Below are positions 29,539 through 38,657 of a stretch of 54,711 nt of DNA, one piece after another; position 1 is the first letter of the stretch, and each line of letters starts with the position of its first letter. This stretch comes from Qipengyuania huizhouensis. Lineage in GTDB: Bacteria > Pseudomonadota > Alphaproteobacteria > Sphingomonadales > Sphingomonadaceae. A program made the translations under genes and the position numbers. The stretch is from contig NZ_JAIGNT010000016.1 of the NCBI RefSeq assembly GCF_019711635.1, positions 1 through 54,711 of the forward strand, read 5' to 3'. The notes beneath the pieces are model-generated. The model had not been told where the DNA came from and made no database searches. It saw nothing but the letters and a program-made list of their open reading frames with translations.

Positions 29539-30039
29539 ATGCGTTTTGCCCCCGCCGCCGCCGCCTTGTCGCTGGCGCTTGTCATGACTTCCAGCGTTAG
29601 TGTGGGCCAGGAACGCGATCCCGACCCCCGCGCGGGCATGCTGATCGCCGAAGGGCAGGCGGCCATGCGCGCCGGAGATACACAGGCCGCAATCGATGCC
29701 TATGAGGCCGCGCTCGCTGTGGACCCGGGTTACACGCCGATCTTCCTCCATCTGGCCGAAGCTGCGCGCGCCGACGAACTCCAGGGGAAGGCTATCCGCT
29801 ATTACCGCGAGGCACTGGAACGCGATCCCAACAACCTTTCCGCGATTGCTGGCGAGGGAGAGGCGCTGGCAGAGAAGGGCGCGATCGAAAGGGCTCGCCT
29901 CAACCTCGCCAAGGTTCAGTCGCTTTGCGGCGATAGCTGCCCTGAAACACGCGAACTGGCCGCAGCTATTGCAGCAGCCCCGCACAAGCCGGTGATGACC
30001 GCCGAGGCGAGTGTCGAGCCGCAGCCACAAGCGAACTGA
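29539..30039 (+). CDS. Secreted TPR-repeat protein
   Basis: A 166-residue protein with a signal peptide (FAPAAAALSLALVMTSSVSVG) and about three tetratricopeptide repeats: AGDTQAAIDAYEAALAVDPG, LQGKAIRYYREALERDPNN and KGAIERARLNLAKVQ, with CGDSC at the end. It is probably periplasmic and may scaffold proteins. ATG 29539 is preferred over ATG 29491 because GGAGA lies upstream and the signal peptide starts there. Confidence 0.85.
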   Translation: MRFAPAAAALSLALVMTSSVSVGQERDPDPRAGMLIAEGQAAMRAGDTQAAIDAYEAALAVDPGYTPIFLHLAEAARADELQGKAIRYYREALERDPNNLSAIAGEGEALAEKGAIERARLNLAKVQSLCGDSCPETRELAAAIAAAPHKPVMTAEASVEPQPQAN

Positions 30040-30042
30040 AGT

Positions 30043-30516
30043 TCAGACGAGCTCGCGAAACTCTTCAAGAACAGCGCGATAAACGCGTTTCTTGAAGGGA
30101 ACGATGAGGTCCGGCAACTGCTCCGGGTTCACCCATTTCCAGTCGCAGAACTCGGGCGGATCGTGCGCCTCGAGATCGATATCCTCGTCTGCGCCGGAAA
30201 AGCGCGCGAGGAACCAGATTTGCTCCTGCCCGCGGTACTTGCCGCCCCATAGCTTGCCCATCAGTTCTTCGGGTAAATCGTAACGGATCGGCTCATTCGA
30301 CTGCTGGATGAGAGTGACGTGTTCTGCCTTCGCACCCGTTTCCTCGGCCAGTTCGCGCAAGGCGGCTTCTTTCAGGTCTTCGCCCTCATCGACGCCGCCC
30401 TGGGGCATCTGCCACCAGTCGCCTTCCTTGTTGTCGATCCGCCGACCGACGAAGACGCGCCCTTCGGCATTGACCAGCATCACACCGACACAGGGCCGGT
30501 ATCCCAATTCATTCAC
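30043..30516 (-). CDS. rppH: RNA pyrophosphohydrolase (Nudix)
   Basis: A 157-residue Nudix hydrolase. It removes pyrophosphate from 5'-triphosphate RNA and so starts decay; in alphaproteobacteria it may also act on dinucleoside polyphosphates. The Nudix box is GGVDEGEDLKEAALRELAEE. WWQMPQGGVDEGE and the C-terminal FKKRVYRAVLEEF are typical. The start GTG at 30516 overlaps the upstream esterase stop as GTGA, so the two are translationally coupled. Confidence 0.95.
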   Translation of the reverse strand: MNELGYRPCVGVMLVNAEGRVFVGRRIDNKEGDWWQMPQGGVDEGEDLKEAALRELAEETGAKAEHVTLIQQSNEPIRYDLPEELMGKLWGGKYRGQEQIWFLARFSGADEDIDLEAHDPPEFCDWKWVNPEQLPDLIVPFKKRVYRAVLEEFRELV

Positions 30517-31463
30517 CTGTAACGCTCCACCATGAGTTCGACCGCATCGAGAAAGGCGTCGAGATCCTTTTGCCCGCTTGGCATCGCCTTCCTAAGCGTC
30601 GTAAAGCCGTGAATGATCCCGGGAAATTCCAGATAGACCACCTCGGTGCCCTGCTGGATGAGATGGGCAGCATACTCGCGGCCGGAATCACGCAAGGGAT
30701 CGAGCCCGGCGGTGCATACCACTGTTGGCGGGGTGTTCGAGCAATCGCCAACCATAGGCGTGTGGCGCGGATCGCTGGCATCGCCCGCATACTGGTCGGT
30801 GAACCAGGCCATGCTCGCCGCAGTCAGAAGAAAACCCTCGGCAAAGCTGCGGAAGCTGGAATGCTGCGTCACATCGCTGGCGACCGGATAGATCGGCGCC
30901 TGCACGATCACCGGCACGTCGGCGGGCTTGTTCACGAGCTGATTGGTCGTCACGATGGTGAGATTGCCGCCAGCGCTATCTCCGGTGATGACAAGCCCTG
31001 TAATTTCGCGTCCCAGCGCTTCGGGCGAGGATGCAATCCAGCGCGCCGCGGCCTCGCAATCGTCGGGCGCGGCGGGGAAGGGGTGTTCGGGTGCAAGTCG
31101 GTATTCGACCGAGACCACCGGAAGGTCGAGCCGATGCGCAATCTCGGTGCACAGCGAATTGTAAACTTCGATATCGCCGATCACGAAACCGCCGCCGTGG
31201 ATGAAGACGACGCACGGGCCGGCCTCGCGGTTTTCCTTCGTGTCATAGAGCCGCAGCGGAATCTCGCCTGCGGGACCGGGGCAGGTCAGATCCTTCTTGA
31301 CCGGCAGATCGCGTGGAGGCGCCTCCGCAAGCGTCCCCAGCGTTCTCATTTGCATGCGACCTTCGACCGCACCGACTTCCTCTACACCTTTGCCGCCCAT
31401 CTGTTCGAGCATGTCGAGAAAATTGCGCACATCGTCGCGCACGAAATATTCGGTATCGGTCAT
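30513..31463 (-). CDS. HSL-family alpha/beta-hydrolase (esterase)
   Basis: A 316-residue esterase or lipase of the hormone-sensitive-lipase family (family IV). The oxyanion motif is HGGGFVIGD, the nucleophile elbow GDSAGG, and the acid and His are in GLDPLRDSG and PGIIHGF. No signal peptide is visible, so it should be cytoplasmic. AGGGAGAG precedes the ATG. It is upstream of rppH with a four-base overlap and diverges from korA. The natural substrate is unknown. Confidence 0.93.
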   Translation of the reverse strand: MTDTEYFVRDDVRNFLDMLEQMGGKGVEEVGAVEGRMQMRTLGTLAEAPPRDLPVKKDLTCPGPAGEIPLRLYDTKENREAGPCVVFIHGGGFVIGDIEVYNSLCTEIAHRLDLPVVSVEYRLAPEHPFPAAPDDCEAAARWIASSPEALGREITGLVITGDSAGGNLTIVTTNQLVNKPADVPVIVQAPIYPVASDVTQHSSFRSFAEGFLLTAASMAWFTDQYAGDASDPRHTPMVGDCSNTPPTVVCTAGLDPLRDSGREYAAHLIQQGTEVVYLEFPGIIHGFTTLRKAMPSGQKDLDAFLDAVELMVERYR

Positions 31464-31633
31464 CGTTCTCTCCCTTGCGTTGCAAAAAGGGACTTAGCGT
31501 GTTCGCATCGCTTTTCCACTGCGCTTTTTCCGGCTAGCAGAGAAACTTCATTGCGAGAGGATGGAGCGACTCCTAGGTCGCCATTCCGATGAAACAGCGC
31601 CATTGCGCGGCGCGCGACAAGGAATTTGACCGG

Positions 31634-33571
31634 ATGGCAACAGCCTCCACCACGCCGCAGGACGGCATTCCCGCCAGCCCAGAAGCCATCGTCGTGCGGT
31701 TTGCCGGCGACTCGGGCGACGGTATGCAGCTCACCGGGGGGCAGTTCACGCTCTCCACCGCACTCGCGGGCAACGATCTGGCGACCTTCCCGGATTTCCC
31801 TGCGGAAATTCGTGCGCCGCAGGGGACTTTGTTCGGCGTTTCGGCCTTCCAGATCAATTTTGGCAGCCGCGAGATCAACACGGCCGGCGATGCGCCCGAT
31901 GTGCTGGTGGCGATGAACCCGGCTGCGCTCAAGGTGAACCTTGCCGCGTTGAAGCCGGGCGGCCTCATCATCGCGGACACGGGCGCCTTCACCAAGCGCA
32001 ACCTCGACAAGGCGCATTACGATGCCAACCCGCTGGAGGATGGCAGCCTCGCCAAGTTCGATGTGCTCGCCTTCGATATCAGCGAGAAGACGATCGAGGC
32101 GGTCAAGCCCTACGGCCTCGGCAACAAAGACGCGCTCCGGTCCAAGAACATGTGGACGCTGGGCCTTGCGCTGTGGATGTTCGATCGTCCGCGCGAACCG
32201 ATCCACGACTGGCTGAAGGCCAAGTTCAGGTCGAAGCCCGATATTGCCGATGCAAATATCGCGGCGCTCGATGCGGGCCATGCCTATGGCGAAACGGCGG
32301 AACTCGCCGGGCCGCTGAAGCAGGTCCATGTCGATCCGGTGCCAAGCGAACCGGGTCTTTACCGCACGGTCACGGGAGCGGAGGCTGTCAGCCTCGGTCT
32401 CGTCGCCGGGGCGCAACTGGCGGAGCTGCCGATGTTCTTCGGCGGCTATCCGATCACGCCTGCCAGCGCGATCCTCCACCACCTCGCGCGGCTCAAGGAA
32501 TTCGGCGTCACCACTTTCCAGGCGGAAGACGAGATCGCCGCGATCTGCGCCGCCATCGGTGCTAGCTACGCTGGGCAGCTGGGTATTACCAGCTCGTCCG
32601 GCCCAGGTATCGCGCTCAAGACAGAGGCCATGGGGCTTGCCATCATGACCGAGCTGCCGCTGGTGATCGTCAATTCGCAGCGCGGCGGCCCGTCCACCGG
32701 CCTGCCGACCAAGACCGAGCAGAGCGACCTTTACCAGGCGGTTTATGGCCGCAACGGCGATGCGCCCATGCCGGTGATCGCTGCACGTAGCCCCTCGGAC
32801 GCTTTCGAGGTCGCCATCGAGGCTTGCCGTATCGCCACGCAATACATGACTCCGGTGATGCTGCTGACCGATGGCTATATCGCCAATGCGGCCGAACCGT
32901 GGAAGGTGCCCGATCCGGACGATTTCGAGCCGTTTCCTGCCAAGTTTCTCGAAGTGCCCAACGATGGCGAGAACTTCCTGCCATACAAGCGGGACGAAAA
33001 AGGCGCGCGGCCTTGGGTAAAACCCGGAACGCCGGGAATGATGCACCGCATCGGCGGGATCGAGAAGCACGAGCTCACCGGCAATATCGATTATTCGCCC
33101 GACAACCACCAGCGCATGACCAATGCGCGCAAGAACAAGGTGGAGGGCATTGTCGTGCCCGATCAGGAAGTCTGCCTTGGCGAGACTTCGGGCAAGCTCG
33201 CCGTGGTTGGCTGGGGTTCGACCTATGGTCCGATCCACCGCGCGGTCGACAATTGCCGCCGCAAGGGCATGGATGTCAGCCAGATTCACGTGCGCCATAT
33301 CTGGCCGATGCCGAAGAACATGGGCGAACTGCTGCGCGGTTACGACTATGTGCTGGTGCCGGAGATGAACACCGGACAGTTCAAGACAGTGCTGCGCGAC
33401 CAGTTCCTCGTCGACGCTCAGCCGCTCACCAAGACCAGCGGCCAGCCTTTCCAGATCGCGGAGTTGGAAGAGGAAATCGGCAAGTTCTTTGACGGTATCG
33501 CTGGCAACGAGGGTGGGCAGGTTCCTGCTAACGACCAGCAGCTTCCGAGTACCGATGGGGGTGCAAAGTGA
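31634..33571 (+). CDS. korA: 2-oxoacid:acceptor oxidoreductase, alpha subunit (gamma-alpha fusion)
   Basis: A 645-residue subunit of a 2-oxoglutarate:ferredoxin-type oxidoreductase. The first ~190 residues are the gamma domain (VVRFAGDSGDGMQLTGGQ). The remainder is the pyrimidine-binding alpha part (GGYPITPASAIL, FQAEDEIAA, GITSSSGPGIAL, NSQRGGPSTGLPTKTEQSDL). With KorB it would convert 2-oxoglutarate and CoA to succinyl-CoA, reducing ferredoxin. I chose ATG 31634 because the gamma domain starts soon after; the longer frame adds only a short basic leader. A 151-base gap containing a palindromic repeat separates it from korB. Confidence 0.93.
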   Translation: MATASTTPQDGIPASPEAIVVRFAGDSGDGMQLTGGQFTLSTALAGNDLATFPDFPAEIRAPQGTLFGVSAFQINFGSREINTAGDAPDVLVAMNPAALKVNLAALKPGGLIIADTGAFTKRNLDKAHYDANPLEDGSLAKFDVLAFDISEKTIEAVKPYGLGNKDALRSKNMWTLGLALWMFDRPREPIHDWLKAKFRSKPDIADANIAALDAGHAYGETAELAGPLKQVHVDPVPSEPGLYRTVTGAEAVSLGLVAGAQLAELPMFFGGYPITPASAILHHLARLKEFGVTTFQAEDEIAAICAAIGASYAGQLGITSSSGPGIALKTEAMGLAIMTELPLVIVNSQRGGPSTGLPTKTEQSDLYQAVYGRNGDAPMPVIAARSPSDAFEVAIEACRIATQYMTPVMLLTDGYIANAAEPWKVPDPDDFEPFPAKFLEVPNDGENFLPYKRDEKGARPWVKPGTPGMMHRIGGIEKHELTGNIDYSPDNHQRMTNARKNKVEGIVVPDQEVCLGETSGKLAVVGWGSTYGPIHRAVDNCRRKGMDVSQIHVRHIWPMPKNMGELLRGYDYVLVPEMNTGQFKTVLRDQFLVDAQPLTKTSGQPFQIAELEEEIGKFFDGIAGNEGGQVPANDQQLPSTDGGAK

Positions 33572-33588
33572 TAACGCTTACTCCTCAT

Positions 33589-33705
33589 CCGTTCGCCCTG
33601 AGCTTGTCGAAGGGCCGTATTTCACTTTTGGCGCTGCACTCGAGAGAAAGTGCGGGGGTTGGCGGTTCGCGCCAGCTACGCTTCCGACAAGCTCAGCCCG
33701 AACGG
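33589..33705. repeat. Palindromic repeat between korA and korB (copy 1)
   Basis: The left arm at 33589-33613 (CCGTTCGCCCTGAGCTTGTC...) and the right arm at 33681-33705 (...AAGCTCAGCCCGAACGG) are inverted copies matching at about 22 of 25 positions, separated by 67 bases. The same core occurs at 35878-35968. Elements with this core are familiar from sphingomonad genomes. The korB ribosome binding site (GAGGAG) begins just after the right arm. Confidence 0.8.
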
Positions 33706-33722
33706 GTTGAGGAGATCGCACC

Positions 33723-34757
33723 ATGAATGAAATGACCAAGATCGAAACCACGCTCAAGGACTGGGAAACCGACCAGGAGGTTCGCTGGTGCCCGGGATGC
33801 GGCGACTACGCGATCCTTAAGGCCGTGCAGCGCACGCTGCCTCAGCTTGGTTCAGACCCGGCGAAGACCGTGTTCATTTCTGGCATCGGCTGTTCGAGCC
33901 GGTTCCCGTACTACATCGAGAGTTACGGCTTCCACACGATCCACGGCCGTGCACCTGCCTTTGCGACCGGTGTGAAGCTCGCCAATCCGGAACTGGACAT
34001 CTGGTTGGTGACCGGGGACGGCGATGGCCTCTCCATCGGCGGCAACCATCTGATGCATGTGCTGCGCCGCAACGTGAACATGCAGATCATGCTGTTCAAC
34101 AACGAGATCTATGGTCTCACGAAGGGACAAGCGTCGCCGACCAGTCGTGAGGGCACCAAGTCCCCGTCGACGCCCATCGGCAGCTACGACCATCCTGCAC
34201 GGCCCGCCGCTTTTGCGCTGGGCAGCGGTGCGCGCTTCATCGGGCGCGGCTTCGACGTGTCGAAGCATTTGCCCGACGTTCTCAAGGCCGCCCATGCCCA
34301 CAAGGGTGCGGCCTTCATCGAAATCTTCCAGAACTGCATCGTCTATAACAAGGACGTGTTCGACGATTTTGCTGCACCGAAAGGTGCGGAGGATCGCCAG
34401 CTCTGGCTCGAAAACGGCAAGCCCATGCTGTTCGCCGGTGATAGCAAGGGAATCGCGCTCAATCGCGATAGCCTGAGCCTGGAGGTGGTCGATGTGACCG
34501 ATGGTGATTGGGAAAGCGCGGGCGTGATCGTGCACGACGTTACCAACCGTTCGGTGGCCCACATGCTGATCGAGATGCCCTTCGGTGTGTTCCCCATGGC
34601 GCTTGGCGTGCTCTATGACGATCCCCGCCCGACCTTCGAGGATGCGGTGATACAGGAGCGCAAGATGGCCAGCGAAGGCAAGGAAGCCAATCTCGCCAAG
34701 CTGCTCGGCAAGGGGCAGACATGGACCGTCAGCGGCACCGCGCAGGATCCGGTCTAG
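33723..34757 (+). CDS. korB: 2-oxoacid:ferredoxin oxidoreductase, beta subunit
   Basis: A 344-residue thiamine-diphosphate and iron-sulphur subunit. WCPGCGDYAIL near residue 22 and GIGCSSRF near 55 give cluster cysteines, with a further Cys in QNCIVYN. TGDGDGLSIGGNH is the ThDP/Mg site. It pairs with KorA and is a full-length KorB. GAGGAG gives a strong ribosome binding site. No ferredoxin gene is in the window, so its electron acceptor is encoded elsewhere. Confidence 0.96.
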   Translation: MNEMTKIETTLKDWETDQEVRWCPGCGDYAILKAVQRTLPQLGSDPAKTVFISGIGCSSRFPYYIESYGFHTIHGRAPAFATGVKLANPELDIWLVTGDGDGLSIGGNHLMHVLRRNVNMQIMLFNNEIYGLTKGQASPTSREGTKSPSTPIGSYDHPARPAAFALGSGARFIGRGFDVSKHLPDVLKAAHAHKGAAFIEIFQNCIVYNKDVFDDFAAPKGAEDRQLWLENGKPMLFAGDSKGIALNRDSLSLEVVDVTDGDWESAGVIVHDVTNRSVAHMLIEMPFGVFPMALGVLYDDPRPTFEDAVIQERKMASEGKEANLAKLLGKGQTWTVSGTAQDPV

Positions 34758-34920
34758 TTCGACGCTTTCCTACGCAAGGGCCGCAGCCTATTCCACGGCA
34801 GATGAGACCGATTTTCCCTTCGCTGACCGCAGTTCTGCGCCGCTTTGCACCGTGCGATTTTTTGGGCACTGGACAGTGTAACACCCGGTCCATGTCTCGG
34901 CGGATTGTAGGACGGGCCTC

Positions 34921-35859
34921 GTGGACAATCTGACCCACAGCCTCGTCGGCGCGCTGATCGGGCAGGCGGGACTGAAGAAGAACACCGGGCTCGCCATGCC
35001 CGCGCTGATCATCGGGGCGAACCTGCCCGATGTGGATGCGGCATGCTTTTTCTGGCTGGAAGGGGTTGAGCATCTCGGCTTTCGCCGCGGTATTACCCAC
35101 GGACCGCCTGCAATGGTGCTCTTGCCCCTGATACTCGCGGGTCTGCTCTACGGTTTCGACCGCTGGCAGATGCGCCGCGGGAAGCGACCCGAGGGCCGGC
35201 TTCCGGTCAGTTTCAAATGGCTGTTCTTGCTGAGCTTCATCGGCTGCCTGACCCATCCGGCGCTCGACTGGCTTAACGTTTACGGCATCCGCCTTCTCGA
35301 GCCGTTCTCGAGCCAGTGGTTCTACGGCGACACGCTGTTCATCATCGACGTATGGCTCTGGGCGCTGATGGGCTTCGCGACTTGGTTCTCGCTGCGGCGG
35401 GAGAGGCGGGGCGGGGAGTGGATGCGGCCAGCACGCGTGGCGATTGCGGTGTCGCTGGCGTATATTGGCATGAATGCGGGCATCACGGCCATGTTCGAGC
35501 GCGATCATAAACACCCGGATTCAGTAATCGCTTCGCCCTTACCGCTTGCATTTTGGTCTCGTGAAATGATCGACGGTGAAGAAGGGCTTTGGTGGATTTC
35601 GTCGAGGTCCTTAATTTCCGGCAAGAGCAAAAGAGTAGAACTCGGACAGCCATGCTACTACAACCCCACCGCTAAGGAAGTTGACGTATTCGACGCTGAT
35701 ACTCGCGCCTTCCTGTTCTGGTCCCGCACTCCCTTCGCCGAGCGCGCACCCGATGGTTCGGTCCTCCTCCGCGATGCGCGCTTTTACGACCCTCGTGCCC
35801 GCGACCGCTTCACCGTGGCGCTGCCCGATGTGGAGTGCGAGGAACTTCCGGTCGAGTGA
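34921..35859 (+). CDS. YdjM-like membrane-bound putative metal-dependent hydrolase
   Basis: A 312-residue inner-membrane protein of the PF04307 family. The conserved start DNLTHSLVGALIGQAG is followed by ANLPDVDA, RRGITHGP and LTHPALDWLNVYGIR. The His and Asp residues lie at membrane edges and are thought to bind metal. There are four or five membrane helices and then a soluble C-terminal domain of about 120 residues. The start is GTG at 34921. The 163-base upstream gap shows no gene. Function is not established for the family. Confidence 0.88.
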   Translation: MDNLTHSLVGALIGQAGLKKNTGLAMPALIIGANLPDVDAACFFWLEGVEHLGFRRGITHGPPAMVLLPLILAGLLYGFDRWQMRRGKRPEGRLPVSFKWLFLLSFIGCLTHPALDWLNVYGIRLLEPFSSQWFYGDTLFIIDVWLWALMGFATWFSLRRERRGGEWMRPARVAIAVSLAYIGMNAGITAMFERDHKHPDSVIASPLPLAFWSREMIDGEEGLWWISSRSLISGKSKRVELGQPCYYNPTAKEVDVFDADTRAFLFWSRTPFAERAPDGSVLLRDARFYDPRARDRFTVALPDVECEELPVE

Positions 35860-35877
35860 TGCTGTTTTGACTACAAC

Positions 35878-35968
35878 CCGTTCGTCCTGAGCCTGTCGAA
35901 GGACCGCTCTTCTTCGAGTGCTGCGCGGGAAGTGAAGGACGGGGCTTCGACAGGCTCAGCCCGAACGG
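35878..35968. repeat. Palindromic repeat upstream of the photolyase gene (copy 2)
   Basis: The left arm at 35878-35902 (CCGTTCGTCCTGAGCCTGTC...) and the right arm at 35945-35968 (CTTCGACAGGCTCAGCCCGA...) are almost perfect inverted copies around 42 bases. It shares its core with the korA-korB copy but has CTG in place of TTG in both arms, so the arms have changed together. The right arm runs directly into GGAGG, the apparent ribosome binding site of the photolyase. Confidence 0.82.
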
Positions 35969-35976
35969 AGGTTGGT

Positions 35977-37371
35977 TTGAGTTCTCCCCAGATCGTCTGG
36001 CTGAGGCGCGATCTGCGCATGGCCGACCAGCCCGCCCTACATGCTGCCGCAAAAGCAGGTCCCGTCATCCCGGTCTATGTGCTCGATGACGAGCGTGCGG
36101 GCGACCATGCCTATGGCGGTGCTTCCCGGGTATGGCTGCACCACTCGCTGGACAGCCTCGGCAGTTCGCTCGGCAGCCGCCGTTCGCGGATCGTATTGCG
36201 CAAAGGCGATGCGCCGCAGGTGCTTGCAGCCCTTGCTCACGAGGTTGGGGCTGATCGCATCCATGCTATCCGCCACTACGAACCCTGGTGGAAGGAAGCC
36301 GAAGACGAATTGAAGGATGCGTTGGGCGATGCGCGCAAGCTGTGCCTATACGACGGCAATTACTTGCTGCCCCCCGGCTCGGTGACCACGGGATCAGGAG
36401 ATCCCTACAAAATATACACCCCTTTTTCGAAGGCGATGCTGGAGGCGATGCCGCCCCGCGAAGTCCTGGGCGAACCGGAGACGATCTCTTCGCCCGATAG
36501 CTGGCCCGAAAGCGATGAGCTTTCGGACTGGAACCTGCTCCCGACCAAGCCGGATTGGGCAGGCGGTATCCGTGACTTCTGGCAGTTTGGTGAGGCCGCT
36601 GCGCATGAGCGTCTGCAATGGTGGGCAGACGAAGTTGCGGACTACGACGAGGGGCGCAATCTCCCGTCACAGGACATCACCTCGCGCCTGTCACCCCATC
36701 TTCACTGGGGCGAAATCAGCCCCGCACAAGTATGGCACAAGCTCAAGGACAAGAGCTCGCAAGGTTGGCAGACCTTCGCCAAGGAAATTATCTGGCGCGA
36801 CTATGCGCAGAATGTGATCGACCAGTTCCCAGACTATCCGCGTGAAAGTTACCGCGATTACGATGAACGGACCTTGTGGCGTAACCCGAATGCCGGACAT
36901 CTGATCGAGCAAGATCTGAAATGTTGGCAACGCGGAACGACCGGCTATCCGATCGTCGATGCGGGGATGCGGCAGCTCTGGCAGACGGGATGGATGCACA
37001 ACCGTGTCCGGATGATCTGCGCCAGCTTTCTCGTTAAGCACCTCCTGATCGACTGGCGCTTTGGCGAGCAGTGGTATTGGGACTGCCTTGTCGACGCCGA
37101 TTACGGCAATAACGGCGTCAACTGGCAATGGATTTCCGGCACCGGGGTCGACAGCAACATGTTCAGCCGGATCATGGCTCCGCTAAGCCAGAGCGAGAAG
37201 TTCGACGCAGCGGACTATATCCGCACCTATGTTCCCGAGCTTGCCGACATGGACGACGACTGCATTCACGATCCGCCCGATGCGCAGCGCGGCGAATATC
37301 CGGCCAAGATGATCGGGCACAGGGAAGCGCGTGAACGGGCGCTCGAAGCATATAGGGCAAGTAAGCCGTAG
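35977..37371 (+). CDS. phrB: Deoxyribodipyrimidine photolyase (class I)
   Basis: A 464-residue flavoprotein that repairs UV-induced pyrimidine dimers with blue light. VWLRRDLRMADQPAL opens the antenna domain. The FAD domain has LSPHLHWGEISPAQVW, WRDYAQNV, GYPIVDAGMRQLWQTGWMHN, FLVKHLLIDWR and NWQWISGTGVDS. The start is probably TTG at 35977, because GGAGG lies seven bases upstream. The longer frame to 35932 would translate half of the palindromic repeat. Confidence 0.94.
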   Translation: MSSPQIVWLRRDLRMADQPALHAAAKAGPVIPVYVLDDERAGDHAYGGASRVWLHHSLDSLGSSLGSRRSRIVLRKGDAPQVLAALAHEVGADRIHAIRHYEPWWKEAEDELKDALGDARKLCLYDGNYLLPPGSVTTGSGDPYKIYTPFSKAMLEAMPPREVLGEPETISSPDSWPESDELSDWNLLPTKPDWAGGIRDFWQFGEAAAHERLQWWADEVADYDEGRNLPSQDITSRLSPHLHWGEISPAQVWHKLKDKSSQGWQTFAKEIIWRDYAQNVIDQFPDYPRESYRDYDERTLWRNPNAGHLIEQDLKCWQRGTTGYPIVDAGMRQLWQTGWMHNRVRMICASFLVKHLLIDWRFGEQWYWDCLVDADYGNNGVNWQWISGTGVDSNMFSRIMAPLSQSEKFDAADYIRTYVPELADMDDDCIHDPPDAQRGEYPAKMIGHREARERALEAYRASKP

Positions 37372-37412
37372 CGGACTTGTCGCCTCGCGCACAGCGCGGC
37401 ATAGCGCGCCGC

Positions 37413-38657
37413 ATGGACATGCAGGCCAGCCAGCGCGGACGCGATCTCGTCGAAGGTTCGAAACCCTTCGCGCGCAAGCCCGGTTGGCTCGCACGGCTGA
37501 TCGCGCCCGGTTTCCGCAAGATCCTTGGGAAAATCGATGCTGCACTGACCAGCGGTACGATCCACGGCACCTTGCCCGATGGAAACCCCTGCGTGCTTGG
37601 CGGCCGGGAGCCGGGCTTCGAATGCATCGTCGAACTGCGCAACTACAACGCGCTCGTCCGTCTGGCGAGCAATGGTTCTGTCGGGTGGTATCAAGCATGG
37701 GAGGCGGGCGAGTGGTGGAGTCCCGATCCGGTGCCGCTCTTTGCCTTGTTCATGCAGCATGCCGAGCGTCTAGGGGATACGGCGCGTGCCAAGGGTCCCT
37801 TTCGTCAGGGGCTGAAACTTGCGCATCTCGTCAATCGCAACACCCACAAGGGCGCTCAGAAGAATATCTCCGCGCATTACGACCTCGGTAACGATTTCTA
37901 CGAAGCATGGCTCGATCCGACGATGAGCTATTCCTCGGCGCTGGCAGTTTCAGGCGAGGACCTTGAGGCTGCACAAAGGAGCAAATGGGCCGCATTGCGC
38001 GACCGGATCGGCGATGTGGATACGGTTCTGGAAATCGGCTGCGGCTGGGGTGCCCTTGCGGATTACCTTCAGAGGCAGGGTAGCCATGTTACGGCAATCA
38101 GCCTGTCGGAAGAGCAATTGGCATGGGCGAGGGCGCATCATTCGAGCGACATAGACTTCCGCAAGCAGGACTATCGCGACACCGCAGGCCAGTATGACGC
38201 GATCGTCAGCGTCGAGATGGTCGAGGCGCTGGGCCGCGAATACTGGCCGACATATATGGATTGCATCGCGCGAAATCTCAAAGCGGGCGGACGTGCCGCG
38301 ATCCAGTATATCTCGATGCGCGACGAATTGTTCGACGATTATGCCAAGAGCGCCGACTTCATCCAGGCCTATATCTTTCCGGGCGGTCTGCTGATCCGCA
38401 CCAGCGAATTCCGCCGCCTAGCCGAAGAACGCGGCCTCCATTGGCAGGACCAGACCGATTTCGGACTCGATTATGCCGGAACGCTGTGGCTGTGGCGGCA
38501 ACGCTTCGAACGTGCTGTGAAAGAAGGCCGCCTGCCGCCGGGTTTCGACAACCGGTTTTGCGACTTGTGGCGCTATTATCTCATGTACTGCGAAGGAGGT
38601 TTTCGCGGCGGTGGGATCAATGTGCACCAGGTAACCCTGGTGAAGGAGGGAGAATGA
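37413..38657 (+). CDS. cfa: Cyclopropane-fatty-acyl-phospholipid synthase
   Basis: A 414-residue SAM-dependent enzyme that adds a methylene bridge to unsaturated acyl chains of membrane lipids, usually in stationary phase or stress. Motifs are NISAHYDLGNDFYEAWLDP, MSYSSA, VLEIGCGWGALADY, SVEMVEALGREYW and YIFPGG. ATG 37413 is chosen because upstream codons are atypical. Its TGA overlaps the next ATG by four bases, coupling it to the serine hydrolase gene. Confidence 0.94.
   Translation: MDMQASQRGRDLVEGSKPFARKPGWLARLIAPGFRKILGKIDAALTSGTIHGTLPDGNPCVLGGREPGFECIVELRNYNALVRLASNGSVGWYQAWEAGEWWSPDPVPLFALFMQHAERLGDTARAKGPFRQGLKLAHLVNRNTHKGAQKNISAHYDLGNDFYEAWLDPTMSYSSALAVSGEDLEAAQRSKWAALRDRIGDVDTVLEIGCGWGALADYLQRQGSHVTAISLSEEQLAWARAHHSSDIDFRKQDYRDTAGQYDAIVSVEMVEALGREYWPTYMDCIARNLKAGGRAAIQYISMRDELFDDYAKSADFIQAYIFPGGLLIRTSEFRRLAEERGLHWQDQTDFGLDYAGTLWLWRQRFERAVKEGRLPPGFDNRFCDLWRYYLMYCEGGFRGGGINVHQVTLVKEGE

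Noticed and set aside
31460..33298. 612-codon open frame on the minus strand opposite korA
   Set aside because: It mirrors the codon pattern of a clear korA gene, overlaps the esterase start and has no recognisable domain.
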